64,000 nucleotides of DNA from Hofstenia miamia (GCA_900660155.1 CABFPE010000118.1:734361-798360); one strand, 5' to 3'. Numbered from the stretch's first letter, positions 23,575-35,628 are shown. Notes: generated by a model from the sequence alone, not told the origin. Numbers and translations are program-made.

Positions 23575-25700
23575 GATCTGAAATCCTTCTATACGCGATA
23601 TTCTTATAAAGCAAAGTCTAAAACATGTGGGGATTGCAATAAAGGAAAGGTATTTTAAAAAAATATTACTATCACGGATATATTGCTAGATCCGATATGC
23701 TTATGGGCGGAGTTAACATGTAGTATCATATATCTTTCAAAAACTCAATTTTGGTTTTTTAATTTCAGCTTGCAGAATTATAAGTTTCTAACATACCCGG
23801 TTTAGAAAACCGAAAAAATTTAAGAAATATTTTTTCAAAGTGCGATAAAATGAGCTTAATTGATATATATTTTAATAGACCAAGCATGGGCATAAATTTT
23901 CGATCCATCTCTGGGTGGGGGCATCCCCCATGTGCTTTTAGCACATGAGAATATATGCTAATATTAGATCACATACATATAACCTACTTAATCAGAAGAG
24001 ACTATTCGTATAATATGGGAACAGACTAAATTTTATGCATCTGTAGACGTATTCATATTCAGCGTCTCTTATTGTAACTTACATATGAGGCGTGTGGCAA
24101 ACTTGCGCGAATCTCCATTGTAAATTGAATATGTTTCTAAATACCAATTTCGTCACAAATCGCAGATTCTCGAAATAACAAATTAGTATTTTACCAAATT
24201 CTTAGTCCTTTCATCTATTCGATACCAAATCTACTTTGAGTACTGGCAGATGTTTTGGAGTGAATCTAAGCAGCTTCTGAGTGACCCGGTAAAATGTCTT
24301 TACCTCATCATATTTCTTTAGAGGAATTTATTCTTTTCCGAGTTCCTCGAGTTGCTTTGGTGTCATGATATAGTAGTTGAAAAATTTCCAAATAAATTGT
24401 TGCTGTTAAGATTGAATAGCGTCACACCGTCTCTTGATCTGTAAATGTAGTAAACAATCAGCAATAATTACAGTATTTAGATGCTTGGTATCTTTCTCAT
24501 CTTTATAATAGCATACAAACACTCGGAATTTTGAGTTACTATTATTCCAATAAGAAACTTCATATCATAAGTACCTTGCAAATAAATTAGGATTTTTCAG
24601 CAAAATCGGACGAAAGCAAAGCTTCTGCATCACCTAATGTTCTTCAGCGTGTAATACAATTGATGCTTAGCAACTAATCTTGCAATTTGAATCAATTAAA
24701 CATTAAAAAGTAGAACAAAAATCTTCAATAAAGTCATTTACACACTACCGATAATTTCTAATTTTGCTTGATTTGTTGACAATCACATTCTATATAAATT
24801 GTTTTTGGAAATTGCTTCCAAATTTTCATCAAAATTTAAGGAAATAACTGCTATCAATACAAGTAGTAGCAAACGTAGCAAGTAGTACAATCATTCAAAT
24901 GTAAAACTAAAATGCCCATGGCCTACTTTACTGTCATTAGCTTAACGTTCCAGTAAGTTTTACCTATACATAGAATATGTGTTTCAGCTCCAACTACCAA
25001 TAAACATTTTGAATAAATTCTATGCTTCCTGAGGTTATAAAAAATATCTTAACTCCTCCTTTCATGGTGAGATTTGTAATCTATCATCCTAATACGAATT
25101 TGCATGTTTCTCCAGATTTGTAGAATTGTGAGATGATATTTTGAGTTTAATGTAGAAGGTTGGGAATGTTTTGTATGCTAAAGCCTTCCTGTGCATGCAT
25201 TGCCTTAGATTTTCTTTATTTTTTCCCTTCATAGCAATTTTCTTTTCTAATTCCTTGCTTTCTGCTGATGACACTCCAGTAATTGATAAATACCTTGCCT
25301 CTTTGTCGCATTTGAAATTCTTGCTAGATATCATTAAGAAATAACATTTGCACTTCTAATCCTTTCTTCTTAGAATTGGCATTGTAGCTGCAAATACAAG
25401 TATATATATATATATATATATATGTGTATATATATAATATAGGTGTATACAGTTTTCATTCATCTTTATATCAGCTAATTCCAGCCGCTTAAATTAAACC
25501 TAATATTATGCTATGTTTTTTCGGGTAAATACATTTAATCAATTAGATCTGATTAGCAATTAAGTTTCAAATCACATCAATTTGAACTGATTGATTAGAT
25601 ACATTTCACATAGTCGACTTAAAGGCAGCTACTACAACATGGAAGATTATCAAGCTAAGCGACCGCTAAGGCATTATATATTTACGTAAAGCATTCAGAG
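23575..25700. other. Gene-free stretch with a TA microsatellite
   Basis: A (TA)n tract with a tgtg interruption lies at about 25400-25440. An 81-codon frame on the minus strand (25089-25334) has no motif. Nothing else I can support. Confidence 0.45.
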
Positions 25701-26312
25701 CAGTGGTTCTCAATCTTTCTTGTACTGTGACCGTCATTACTATTTTGAATGTGGTGGCGGCACAATTTTGGATATCATTTTAAACTTAAACAGCCTGGGG
25801 ATCTTTTTTCGGCGCCGCGACCTCTGACTTTATGCACGGCACGCATTAATGGGTTTGGAACATCTTTGAACATATCAAGAAACAATCAAAAATTTTTGTT
25901 GCTTCCATGTGCTCAAAATCTTAAAAATAGGGTCTGCATGAATATTAGGTATGGAGAGAATTTAAATCGTTTTCAAAAATTCGAAATTTTCAGAGAAAAC
26001 TAGTTAATCTTTTCGACAACCTCTGGAATAGCAATACGCTTTAATAGAAAATGTCAACATTGCGTTAAAGTAGTTCCCCAATAGACCTACCAATAGACTT
26101 GGTAAACATTCCTTATAAGTGTGGAAAAATGGTTTGCCTTTTGAAATGGACATCAGGCTATTTAAGATTAACCGTCTTTTCCAGTTCGAAGCAAAGATTC
26201 ATGCTTCCAATAACATGTGAAATTTGACTGATTTATTTAAAAAAATGCATAATTGCAACTAATTGTCATTAGACCCTCGAAGTTGTCATAACTCACAGGT
26301 TGAGAACCACTG
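25701..26312. mobile_element. hAT-type non-autonomous element (612 bp), best copy of the dispersed family
   Basis: The element starts CAGTGGTTCTCAATC and ends GGTTGAGAACCACTG (reverse-complementary), the classic hAT/Charlie terminal repeat. Flanking octamers attcagag (25693-25700) and ctgcagat (26313-26320) share 5 of 8 bases, a plausible decayed target duplication. Its interior defines the repeat family found at 4424, 13950, 15841 and 19872. No transposase is encoded; an 84-codon frame (25749-26003) overlaps it but is not conserved between copies. Confidence 0.75.
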
Positions 26313-27449
26313 CTGCAGATATAAAAAATGAAAATGACGGCAATCGTGTAGAAAACGACAATGAAGAAAAAATATACAATTTATCTTGACGATTTGCAGA
26401 TAATAATCTCAACTTTTAAGTTATATGAAAGTCACAATGGTAGCTTTGACTGATTTTGGTCCTTCAATTGAAGAGATGTGGGTAGTTTTACTTATCAAAC
26501 GGAAAATATAATTAGGACACTGATGATGACTTACGTTGCATATAATTTCAATGAGAAAAATGAATTGATTGAATTTATGCAATGTTTCCATCTTTGCGAT
26601 GCCAGGAAGTTCAAAACAATCGGGTTTATTTTTTTCTGAGAGTTTTAGTAGCCGTGGAAGTTTGCTATGATTGTGTGGATCATATAGCAACCTGCGATAC
26701 AGAATGCAGCAAATATATCGTGGGCATGCGTCAATGTCAAGTCTTTTTTCAGTCACTCTATTCCCTTGAGATGATTTGAATTATTTATAGCTTTCATAAT
26801 TGAACTTTTTGGAATGTAATTGAATTGTTCGAAACATGCCAAAATTCTAGCGTTCTAGTGGTAAGTTAAAGTAACAGGGAATTTTTCAACACCCTGCAAA
26901 TATTCAATATGCTAGATTTCTAAATAAATCAACCGTAAGTAAACATAAAGTTTGGAATTTTTAAACTCCTTTCTTAATTAGCTAAAATCAAATATCACAA
27001 AGGTAAATCAATACATCACAAAGAATAAATAGCTATTACAGTAGTGTTGGTAGTTATAATACTTTATAATATGTAAAATAATATAAATAATATAATTTAG
27101 TAGTAGCTACTGCAACGGCGTTGGTTAAATACAGACAGCACAGAATGCAAAGTGAGTGGCACAGGGAAAGCACTCTAAGAAATTTGAGGAGCACAATGAC
27201 CCACCTGCTACTCTATGCCTTTGTTTACTTTGAACATAAGAATGTTTTCAATGAGTGATTGGAACTTAGAAGTTTTAATGAAATCGAATTAAACGAATTT
27301 GAACCTTTTCTGCTATTAACTCAAAACCGCTAATTCCTAAATTTCTACCCGAGTTTTTCCTACTACTACGTTGACTTCCAAAGTAATTCTTTCGAATACC
27401 GATACTCTGATCATTCTATAACATTAGTTAGTTTTCCTAGATTCTAAAA
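26313..27449. other. Mostly gene-free; one possible exon on the minus strand
   Basis: A 111-codon frame on the minus strand (26421-26756) is interrupted by a strong donor consensus TGCAAC|GTAAGT with the exon edge at 26535. The peptide upstream of it (ending FNQFIFLIEIICN) matches no family I know. It may be an exon of an unidentified gene or chance. A 65-codon frame lies opposite it. Confidence 0.3.
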
Positions 27450-27741
27450 CAAGCCTGGAAACGAGTCAACTTTTCTTGCCACTGCCCAAACAATTTCTGA
27501 CTCGACTCGACCCGATCCAGGTTGTAATAATAATAAAGGTCTTTTTCATATTTAACATAACAATAATAAATCCAATTGAAATAAGGTCAACGTATGATTT
27601 GATTACTCAAACTAAAATATATGCTTTTAATTTCAATGAATTTACATCCTGAACATTTAGTCCTGGTATGACCTTGTTGACCCAACCATGCTAATTGTTG
27701 ACCCGATATGACCCACAATTGTAGACTCGTTTCCAGGCCTG
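27450..27741. mobile_element. hAT-type MITE (292 bp)
   Basis: Termini CAAGCCTGGAAACGAGTC and (reversed) CAGGCCTGGAAACGAGTC are nearly perfect inverted repeats. Flanking octamers ttctaaaa (27442-27449) and ttttaaac (27742-27749) agree at 6 of 8 positions. The interior is repetitive (gactcgactcgacccg, ttgacccgatatgacccac) and non-coding. Confidence 0.7.
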
Positions 27742-28138
27742 TTTTAAACACCTTCAATATTAATTAGAAAATGAATTGTTGTTAGTGAAAAAAGCCGTCT
27801 TTTAATCGTTATTATCCAGAACTTTATCATAGAGAGCTTTGTTATTTTTTTTTCAGTTTCATTAAAAATATTGTCCTGAAAAAGTTATTCCTACAGATTA
27901 TGCTCTCAAAAATAAGAAAAAAGTTATTCTATTTGGGTATACCTGAAAGTTTTTAATTGTATAAAATCTAGCCACGTCTCAAATATAAAAATCCAAAAGC
28001 GTAAGATGATTATATATGGTGTGTCTAATAGGTTCCAGGACTGTTACTATATCTCTTTCAAAACATAAAAATAATCCACAAAAAACAGTTATTTACAAAC
28101 AATAATCACCATGGGACTCAAAACCACTTTCACAGTAC

Positions 28139-28345
28139 CTACGAATTTTTTTCAAATTCAAGTGACACCTGCTTCATTGCCTGCAGTGAATGCTGAACCA
28201 CCTCAACCTCACTTGCAAAATGATGATTTCGAAATGCTTCTTTAAGAATTTTGTTAACCCATCGATCACAGAGATTTAGGTCTGAGCTGTATTGTGCTTG
28301 TCTTACAAGTATTGTTCTACGACGTTCAAATTGTGATGAACCCAA
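28139..28345 (-). pseudogene. Mariner transposase C-terminal fragment
   Basis: The frame contains QAQYSSDLNLCDRWVNKILK, corresponding to the mariner '..PYSPDLaPcDy.lF..lk' block that carries the third catalytic aspartate (here within NLCDR), followed by a typical helical tail ending at the stop near 28139. It is separated from the N-terminal piece by a deletion and frame loss. Confidence 0.7.
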
Positions 28346-28486
28346 CGGGAGCAGACCTTACGAAGACCAAGAAAAGTAGTCAAGATGTTTCTTATGCTGT
28401 CTTTGTTACAGTCTAACTCCACGGAAAGCACTCTCAGGCTCAGGTGTGGATCGGCTTCAAGAAGCTGTTTTACTCGAGCAACATTT

Positions 28487-28708
28487 TCAGCTGTAGCCGA
28501 TGAAATGGGGCGTACACATCGCCATCAAAACTCTTCCTTGGCTGAATCGTTTCCACCATTCAAACACTGTTGTACGTGAAGGCGGATTATCCACGCCTGA
28601 TTCAAGCAGTTGCTGGTATATTGTTGTAGCTGAGAGACCTCGTTTGAATTCGATGAAAATGTAACTGCGAAAATTTTCTTTAGATAGCATTTTATGACGC
28701 TGCAGCAA
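28487..28708 (-). pseudogene. Mariner transposase N-terminal DNA-binding region
   Basis: The frame contains NFRSYIFIEFKRGLSATTIY followed by SGVDNPPSRTTVFEWWKRFSQGR. This is the paired helix-turn-helix end of mariner transposases (family pattern '..r..i...f..g.s....y..l....g...ps..tv..W..rF..G'), which binds the terminal repeats. The frame is lost after the 'W..F..G' block, before the first catalytic aspartate. Confidence 0.7.
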
Positions 28709-28991
28709 TATGTGTATTGAAAAATGAAATGCTCACAAAATGAAAAATGCACAATATTAGATTTTGTAATTTGTTGTGATTACTGCTCAATAATATACTA
28801 ACTTACAAATTGTTTAAATAACCTTTGAACTAAATATTATAAAAGTTACAGTTGTATCAATCCGGGAACTTATTAGACACACCATATATCAAACAACTAT
28901 ACAGATAACATAATAGTAAATGGCAATTCATTAATGAAATTTCGAATTGTCGCAAGTCAAGATCTTGTTCTACTTAAAAATCAAATGAAAT

Positions 28992-28993
<2 letters not shown>

Positions 28994-29026
<33 letters not shown>
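28994..29026. repeat. TA microsatellite ending at a one-base gap
   Basis: (TA)n tract from 28994 followed by a single N at 29026. Unlike other gaps in the window, no direct duplication flanks this one. Confidence 0.8.
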
Positions 29027-29515
29027 NCAATCCATAAGCTAAATAGAATAATGCAAGAGCCCCTTCTATAATTTCAAACTGGTTGCTAAAGGACATTACA
29101 AATCTATTATCTGTAACGAGTACATTACATCATTTTTGAAACAGTTGATTCAACATAGGCTTAACTTATGGACCTATCTCAATTGCACCACAAATAATCA
29201 AAATATATGAGTGGTTTTTCATAAAAAAATTACCCTTCCGTTAAATAAACACAAACTATTCTAAATATATTTTTGTAAGTAATTAAAAAAGGGAGTCAAA
29301 TTTAGATAAATTTGTTGCGCTAGTTTGTCTTGATTCAGTGAATAAAGAAACATTGATAAAAATTGATAAATTTTAGTTTGCCCGTTTATGCCCATTTGTT
29401 AATTTTTGGAAACTGCATATTGACACATCAAAATGATATTCTGTGTATCGCAGAATGTTGGCTTCCTTAGAATGTTAATAAAGCCTTCTTTGCATTTACC
29501 AGGTTCCCAGATAAC
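29027..29515. other. Gene-free stretch
   Basis: AT-rich sequence with no recognisable feature. Confidence 0.5.
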
Positions 29516-30322
29516 TATTTTGGTTGTTTTTACGTTGTTTATAGTTGTTTCATACTTTTGGTTGTTGCAGCAACCACTAACATCATTATAACAGCTTTAG
29601 TAAAAAATAATCAGTGCAGATACTTGCAAATAAAACTCATTTTGTTATTTTTATTACTAGATCATTTTATATAAAAAATGATTTCCAAAACGTTTTTGAA
29701 CTTTTTAATTTGTGAACAATTATGATATACCAGTTAAGTGAATTTTCAAAATAATTTATTCATGAAAATTTGGACACCTTGATATTGAAAGTTAAATAAA
29801 ATAAGTTACAATTAAACAGAAAAGATTTTTCACGACTTAAGAAAGTACTATTTCAAAATTGTGCTTAATCTTAGATTTTTTAATTTGTGTTAAATTTGGC
29901 AGATTTTTATGCTCATTGTTATCATTTATATACAAGACATTCATTTAAATCGTTAACAAATGTTTGCATTGAATATGATTGACAGTATCTCAAAGATTGT
30001 GGTCTGCCCTTTGTTGGGTTTGTGTTTGTTTAAACAGCAGTGTTTGAACAACTTAGCAATATAAAATTATATTTTGCATTTAAAAGTAATGTTAAAACAA
30101 TAATATTACAACATAAAACAACGTTGTGACCACCGCAAAATATTGGTTTCATTTATAAAAAAACAAACCAAAAAGCAACCTAATGTGACACTGTTGAAAC
30201 AATGTTGTTTCAACCAATGAAATGGTACCATTTCGACGTTAAAACAACGTTGTTTTTGACACATAAAACAACCACATAACAACCCAAAACAATGTTGTTT
30301 AGCCCTTAAATTGTTATCGGGG
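29516..30322. mobile_element. Possible non-autonomous DNA element with gttgttt/aaacaac-rich arms
   Basis: The ends CCCAGATAAC and GTTATCGGGG are inverted with one mismatch. Inside, the left arm is rich in gttgtttt and the right arm in aaaacaac, with small palindromes such as aacaacgttgtt. I see no target duplication and no coding capacity. Superfamily unknown. Confidence 0.35.
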
Positions 30323-31039
30323 TTATCACTTGATCATTTAAGACAGACCTTCCAAACAGCATGGTCGGTCATCTTATGGTGGTGCACTTTTAGCAATCAA
30401 GCAATGCCTATGGTAGATGAGATCTAAATTTTTGGCCTTCCGGAAAGCGATCATGCAACAGTTATAATCAACCGTGTAGGAAAAAATCCTCTCAGTGGTT
30501 TGTAGATGTACAACCTGCTGAGATAGCATTTACCGTTGGCCAGAAACGAGTGAACATATTTCATTATTTTTTACTAAAATTACAATTAGCTCCCAATGTG
30601 TCTTGATATTCATGTTAAATTTTAATTTGCAGCTGCAAGCTGGAGCAGGCTTACTTCTAGTGTTTTTTTATTGCTTTGACGAATTTAATTTACAGCAACA
30701 GATGAAGGTTCGTACTACACATGCTGGTAATATTATTTGTACGATTTTGTATTAGCTACTACTCCATACTGATATCTGATATTACTCAGGATTGTAAATT
30801 AGATTCAAGCAAAGTTCAAACCATATTCTAGTAAGAATCTCATTGCAGTTATGACCTCCAAAAGCAAGGTAGTATTCAGTTATTGCAATGGAATTACGAA
30901 CTTCTTGGTCCGCTGAGTCCTGAGGATCCACTGTTATTTCGTCGGATGAAGCCACTGGAATATGATATACATGGCTACATCACAAAATTGATTTTTTGCA
31001 AAACAAATAAGCTCTAAAATCGTCGGCTACTAATCAGTC
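30323..31039. other. Gene-free stretch
   Basis: No supported feature; it may include the 5' part of the adjacent LINE fragment. Confidence 0.4.
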
Positions 31040-31900
31040 TTCAACTCCGATGATGCGAATAAAAATTTGAACAAGAAAGTCAGGGAAAAGAAATGGTAAT
31101 ATGGCAGTTTTTCAGACACAAATTTAACTACCAAGTGCAAAAATTGGCAGAAAATCAGGCAGGATATATGATTACTCTTTCAAGGACAAATATTTCAGTA
31201 AATTTTAAAAATTTTTAAAACGGTCTGGATTCTGATTCTATTCCGAGTAAAATATTTTGGAAACATATTCAGCAGCAGATAAAGCAAATTTGTTAAACAA
31301 TTTTTTTGTTTCGATCTACAACAGTACCCTGTTTAAATCCACAATTGATTTAGATCCAATGAGAAATGTGTTGTGGCCTTTGATACATCTGAAGAGCCAA
31401 TATCCAGTATTCTACATCTGCGAATAGACCACTCACAAATTCGCTTTCAAAGTGATTTTATTTAATTAGCATTCGCCAGGAATATCTTAAGACAGAAGGT
31501 CATACCGCTTCCCATTAAGTACAGCGAAAAGAACGTTCGAAACTACAGTCTCTAAAATTTTTGAAAGAATACTCTAACGTTCTTTATGAACATGTGCGGC
31601 CCATGTTTTCTGACAGTGTGTACTGATTTAGGCGTTGTTGTTCTTCAACACCACAGCTCCTCAATTACTTGGATCTCATATATATTAGTTTAAATTATGG
31701 TGAAAATGTTTAAGCATTTTTTATTAATTGGTCTAAGGCTTTTGAGTAAATCATGTTAGACTTATAGTCAATCTGCAACGAATTGGTGCATTAGTGGAGT
31801 ACTGAAATATTTTTTAGATCATTCCATAGTAAAGTACAGGACAATCGTACTACAGTTTTTAATATATTTCGGGCATTTTTTCAAAATATTATATCGAAGC
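31040..31900 (+). pseudogene. Decayed LINE reverse transcriptase fragment
   Basis: Plus-strand reading across frameshifts gives IPSKIFWKHIQQQIKQIC, then KVIPLPIKYSEKNVRNYS, then KIFERILYEHVRPMFSDSV, then FRRCCSSTPQLLNYLDLIYI, then NWSKAFE. This is the LINE RT order 'viPlpK..d..nyRP', 'sKifErily', 'qhGFr...ST.tqLl..ld.iy', 'DfsKAFD'. The catalytic YADD region is not found downstream. The fragment faces the minus-strand LINE at 32338-33490. Segment 31388-31668 recurs at 35356-35628. Confidence 0.6.
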
Positions 31901-32337
31901 TATTGATTCATTGCTTTTCAATTTAAAAGAAAGCTTATTAGCAATACATTCTAATGTTGGCACAAAATATATATCACATGCAATTTTGTAAGATGCGTGA
32001 CTCGCACAAGCTAAGAATTTCTGAAAACAAATTTAAACACTATTATTTAATGATTTAGTAGTTTTAACACATCTGTGAAAAAATTATTACTACAAAACAA
32101 TCAAACTAACCATTCGAAATTTCAATTGAAATTATGCGACATGCTTGAACTCTAAAAGTTTAAAAGAAATGTATAATTGAAAGAGATAACTGTACACTGT
32201 GTGATTCAACCCTTGCAATTACAAGCAGAAATTTATTTATCTCTAGCAACCTAGCAAGTGGTTTGAATAATAGTGATACAAATACAAAACAAATCACCAA
32301 AAAACACTAACTGCTAACAGTTACTAATCACTAAATA
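31901..32337. other. Gene-free stretch between two convergent LINE remnants
   Basis: AT-rich; no supported feature. Confidence 0.45.
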
Positions 32338-33490
32338 CTAATAGTTATGATACATCTTACTGATCCTTGCAGGAATGAGAGATTTTTCAAATCTTGATTT
32401 ATGACATGGCAATATTCTATCGCGGATACCACGTAAATCATACTCTAGTGACCAATGACTTGGGATTAAGTGATGGAGACAATGATCCCCGTTCAGCATA
32501 TTTGCAAACAATGTGTCGCACTGAGACTCCCTGCGTGCCGCTAGCGTAGAAAGTATTTGAAGAAAGCCAAAGCCTCGTGATACTGAAAGGACGGCTCGGT
32601 TATACGGAGTGCTCGTTTTTGGATATTCTCTGTGCCAGACTGGGGCACAGCATTCAAGAACAGAACGCATAGTTGCAAAATACACGGTGATAATGATGAT
32701 GATCCGGTAATCCACTGCGCTTTATGGATTTTAAGATGAAAAGCCTCTTGGTAGCTTTCTTAGCTATATCCTGGAAATGAGTCTTCCATTTTAGGTCGTA
32801 CTTGAAACGAACACCAATCAGTTTTGCTGAAGCAACTCGCTCAATCCTTTTCCTATCGATAAGTGTTTCATCAGGTAATTGTTGTTCCCGTAGAAAACAA
32901 AATAATAGCTCCTTTGTTTTCGTAACATTGAGCACGGCTTCATTATTGCTGCACCAGGATAGTACCATGTCGGCAATGTCGCAATACCCGAGATCCCCTT
33001 TATTAAAATAGTGCCAAGCAGTTGTGTCATCTACAAATTTCATCCTTAGCTTCCATTCAGATAACTGTGAGTTTACAAATAGTATGAATAGCCACGGACC
33101 CATCTTAGTACCCTGTGGTATGCCAGCTCTAATAGTTTTCTACAACGATACACATCCACTTGGTAACCTTACTCTATGACGCCTATCTTTAAGGAACGAT
33201 ACTATCCATTTTATCGTGGAGTGTTTGATACCTATATCCAACAAACGCTTAATAAGTAACGGATGACTTACAAACTCAAAGGCCTTTTTCAGGTCAAACA
33301 AATATACTCGTATATAGGAATGGTCTGTGTCAAGCTTTTTAAGCCAAACAACAGATCATCAGATATACTGTGGTAATGATCTACGCAAGATGTGAGGTCG
33401 TCGTTTATCCTATTTGCCAATTCTTTTTGAAACAAACCAGCCAAATTACTACCAAGGACCAATGAGTTACTATCATTGAAATTACATAGA
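32338..33490 (-). pseudogene. LINE reverse transcriptase, RT palm to C-terminal region
   Basis: From 33490 on the minus strand: FQKELANRINDDLTSCVDHY, then CLFDLKKAFEFVSHPLLIKR (the 'D..KAFD.V.h..L' motif), then AGIPQGTKMGPWLFILFVN (RT motif B 'G.pQG...GP.LF'), then MKFVDDTTAWHYF (the catalytic Y/F-x-DD box), then KLIGVRFKYDLKWKTH ('LGv..d..l.W..H'). A frameshift near 32700 leads into MRSVLECCAPVWHREYPKTS, the usual C-terminal 'iRsvleYa.pvW' segment. Catalytic aspartates are kept, but frameshifts and a stop near 33120 make it inactive. It is a Jockey-superfamily-like LINE; the clade is uncertain. Confidence 0.75.
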
Positions 33491-34645
33491 TTTTTTTATT
33501 TATTTCCACCAGTTGCTCCTCAATTATTACGATTCAAAGTTATGTGAATTTCAAGCACAAATTCTATTGTAAATTGGATAAAAACCAAAAACCGATAATT
33601 CAAATATAACTGTTCCAGAATTTCATTAGGTTGACAATGCTGGTAAGGATTTGAAGAACGGTATTCTAGTTAATGTTTTAACGAAATGACCCATTTATCC
33701 AACAGAAATCGGTAGTTATGTCAAAGAATGTTGTTCCTAAGCCAGATTGGCTCTCTGAATGATACCATGTATGTTCGTTATTGATTAAAATACATATTGG
33801 ATATTCCAATATCCAATTCGCTTATAAGTTTTTAGGTTTAAATGAAAACTCACGGGAACATGCATGTAGAGTTTAGATTGCTTCCTTCCTTCAAATGTCA
33901 TAAATTGTCATTTAGAAACTCAGTTCTAATTCAGCAGCATAACACTTTCGAGTTTCGAATATCGAGGCGGGACGTATACAAAAGTGGAAAAAAACTTCTA
34001 AGACAAGCAAAAAATATTCATCAATGGACATTGATTTTCTTAACATCCATTACAAAACCTGCTCTTATTGGCGTCACTTATCTTTAATATAAGCAAATGA
34101 AACCTGCGTCTCGATTAGATTCAAAAGCACATGAATTGGACGAAGTTTTATTAAATTTTAGTCAGTACTTCGTAGATGAGTATTGTAATGTGATTCTTGA
34201 ACTGTGCATGCAATTTTCAAATTTTGGCTTTAAATCTTCAACTGCAACTGTTTATGCCAATAAGTTCAATAACTTTCATCAACGCTGGTTTTGTACACTA
34301 TCACAATAACGTAAAATATGATTTACATGTTTGCAATTGTTTTTAGATATTCAAATTAAAACATTTATCTAAGCAAAAATGTCAGCCAACATATTTACCA
34401 AATACTTGAGAGTACAAACGATATCTTCTTACAATATCATTTAGCAATTTTAAGAAAACCAGTGGAATTAAATTTTGCTTACTTAATTCAAAATTTTTAA
34501 CAGTTTTGTCATCATTTTAAATTAGCTAATGTTGAAAAGGTGATGAGCACAGTGATGTGATGTTTCTTACCAGATTTGTAAGATACAACAATTTGTTCCC
34601 AGTCTATAATCAAGAAGATGCTTGCCAAATTAGAAATTGATATAT
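33491..34645. other. Gene-free stretch
   Basis: Open frames at 33842-34087 and 34097-34309 (+) are moderately sized but have no motif I recognise. Confidence 0.4.
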
Positions 34646-34646
34646 A

Positions 34647-34738
<92 letters not shown>
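34646..34738. repeat. TA microsatellite
   Basis: Long (TA)n tract with two 'tta' phase breaks. It directly abuts the 3' end of the minus-strand Penelope-like element. The tyrosine/isoleucine frames read through it are artefacts of the repeat. Confidence 0.9.
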
Positions 34739-34774
34739 AAGAAATGCTACATAAATGCATTTTAAAATTGAATC

Positions 34775-34820
34775 CACTATTTGACGCGTTTCGATCTTTT
34801 ATTGATCATCATCAGAATAT
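34775..34820 (-). ncRNA. Hammerhead-ribozyme-like motif at the 3' end of the Penelope-like element
   Basis: On the minus strand: CTGATGA (34815-34809), then a short stem-loop with self-complementary GATC arms (34793-34808), then GAAACGCGTC (34792-34783). CTGATGA-stem II-GAAA-short stem III-GUC is the hammerhead core. The 2-bp stem III (AC..GU around GC) is the minimal form known from Penelope-like elements. Stem I pairing is weak (AATATT before CTGATGA against AAATA after GTC, with a bulge), so activity is doubtful. Confidence 0.55.
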
Positions 34821-35355
34821 TTTCCCATAAAATTTTTTTACAAAACTATAAACTACACTTTATAATTAACTAAAATAATTGTATATGATAACATTTAAAA
34901 TAGATGTAATCTTTGAAATGTATTCATTTGCTTGTTTAGTATGTTGGTCCGTTCTAATTTCTTTAAGTATAATGCTTCTCCTATTTTTGTATTGTTAGTT
35001 TTTATAATGATGTTAAAATTGTCTTTTTTAATTTCATGATGGTGTTGAAATATTTCAGTATTTTTAAATGTCCACTAATATGCTCTTTTACGTTTCCCGA
35101 AATGGCGGCTTGTTTCTCCAATGTACAATTTGTTGCGCTTGTCACATTAATATTTATAAAATATTGAAGAAAGTAAGTCTTCGGGAATGTGGTCTTTTTC
35201 AGTTTTCAAAGTACCAAAAATTGGAATAAGTCTTGATCTTATGAGTTTTTTTATTGATATTTACTAAGTTCTTTGACAATATCTTGATGATGTTCTCTAT
35301 ATATGGAAGTTTTCAATATATTTTTAGCTTCTCTTGATTTTGCAAAATGATTATA

Positions 35356-35628
35356 TCTGAAGAGCCAATATCCAGTATTCTACATCTGCGAATAGACCAC
35401 TCACAAATTCGCTTTCAAAGTGATTTTATTTAATTAGCATTCGCCAGGAATATCTTAAGACAGAAGATCATACCGCTTCCCATTAAGTACAGCGAAAAGA
35501 ACGTTCGAAACTACAGTCTCTAAAATTTTTGAAAGAATACTCTTTATGAACATGTGCGGCCCATGTTTTCTGACAGTGTGTACTGATTTAGGCGTTGTTG
35601 TTCTTCAACACCACAGCTCCTCAATTAC
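35356..35628 (+). repeat. 273-bp copy of an upstream LINE segment inserted in the Penelope-like element
   Basis: Nearly identical to 31388-31668; the visible differences include an 8-bp deletion (taacgttc) and one substitution. At 31.4 kb the segment lies within continuous LINE RT sequence, whereas here it is bounded on both sides by Penelope-like sequence in the opposite orientation. An internal open frame (35546-35740) is part of the LINE remnant. Confidence 0.75.

Larger units (their letters stand above)
28015..28886 (-). mobile_element. Internally deleted mariner-family transposon
   Basis: Perfectly inverted ends TATGGTGTGTCTAATA(G/A)GTTCC at 28015-28036 and 28865-28886, next to TA. At 872 bp it is shorter than typical mariners (about 1.3 kb). 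The transposase reads on the minus strand in two blocks: an N-terminal helix-turn-helix and a C-terminal piece; the catalytic middle is mostly gone. It is a relic or a MITE precursor. Confidence 0.85.

Noticed and set aside
32802-33011. Frame antisense to the LINE RT (+)
   Set aside because: The minus strand carries the FVDD box and other RT motifs; the plus frame has none.
34512-34830. Tyrosine/isoleucine repeat frames on both strands
   Set aside because: Translations of the TA microsatellite.
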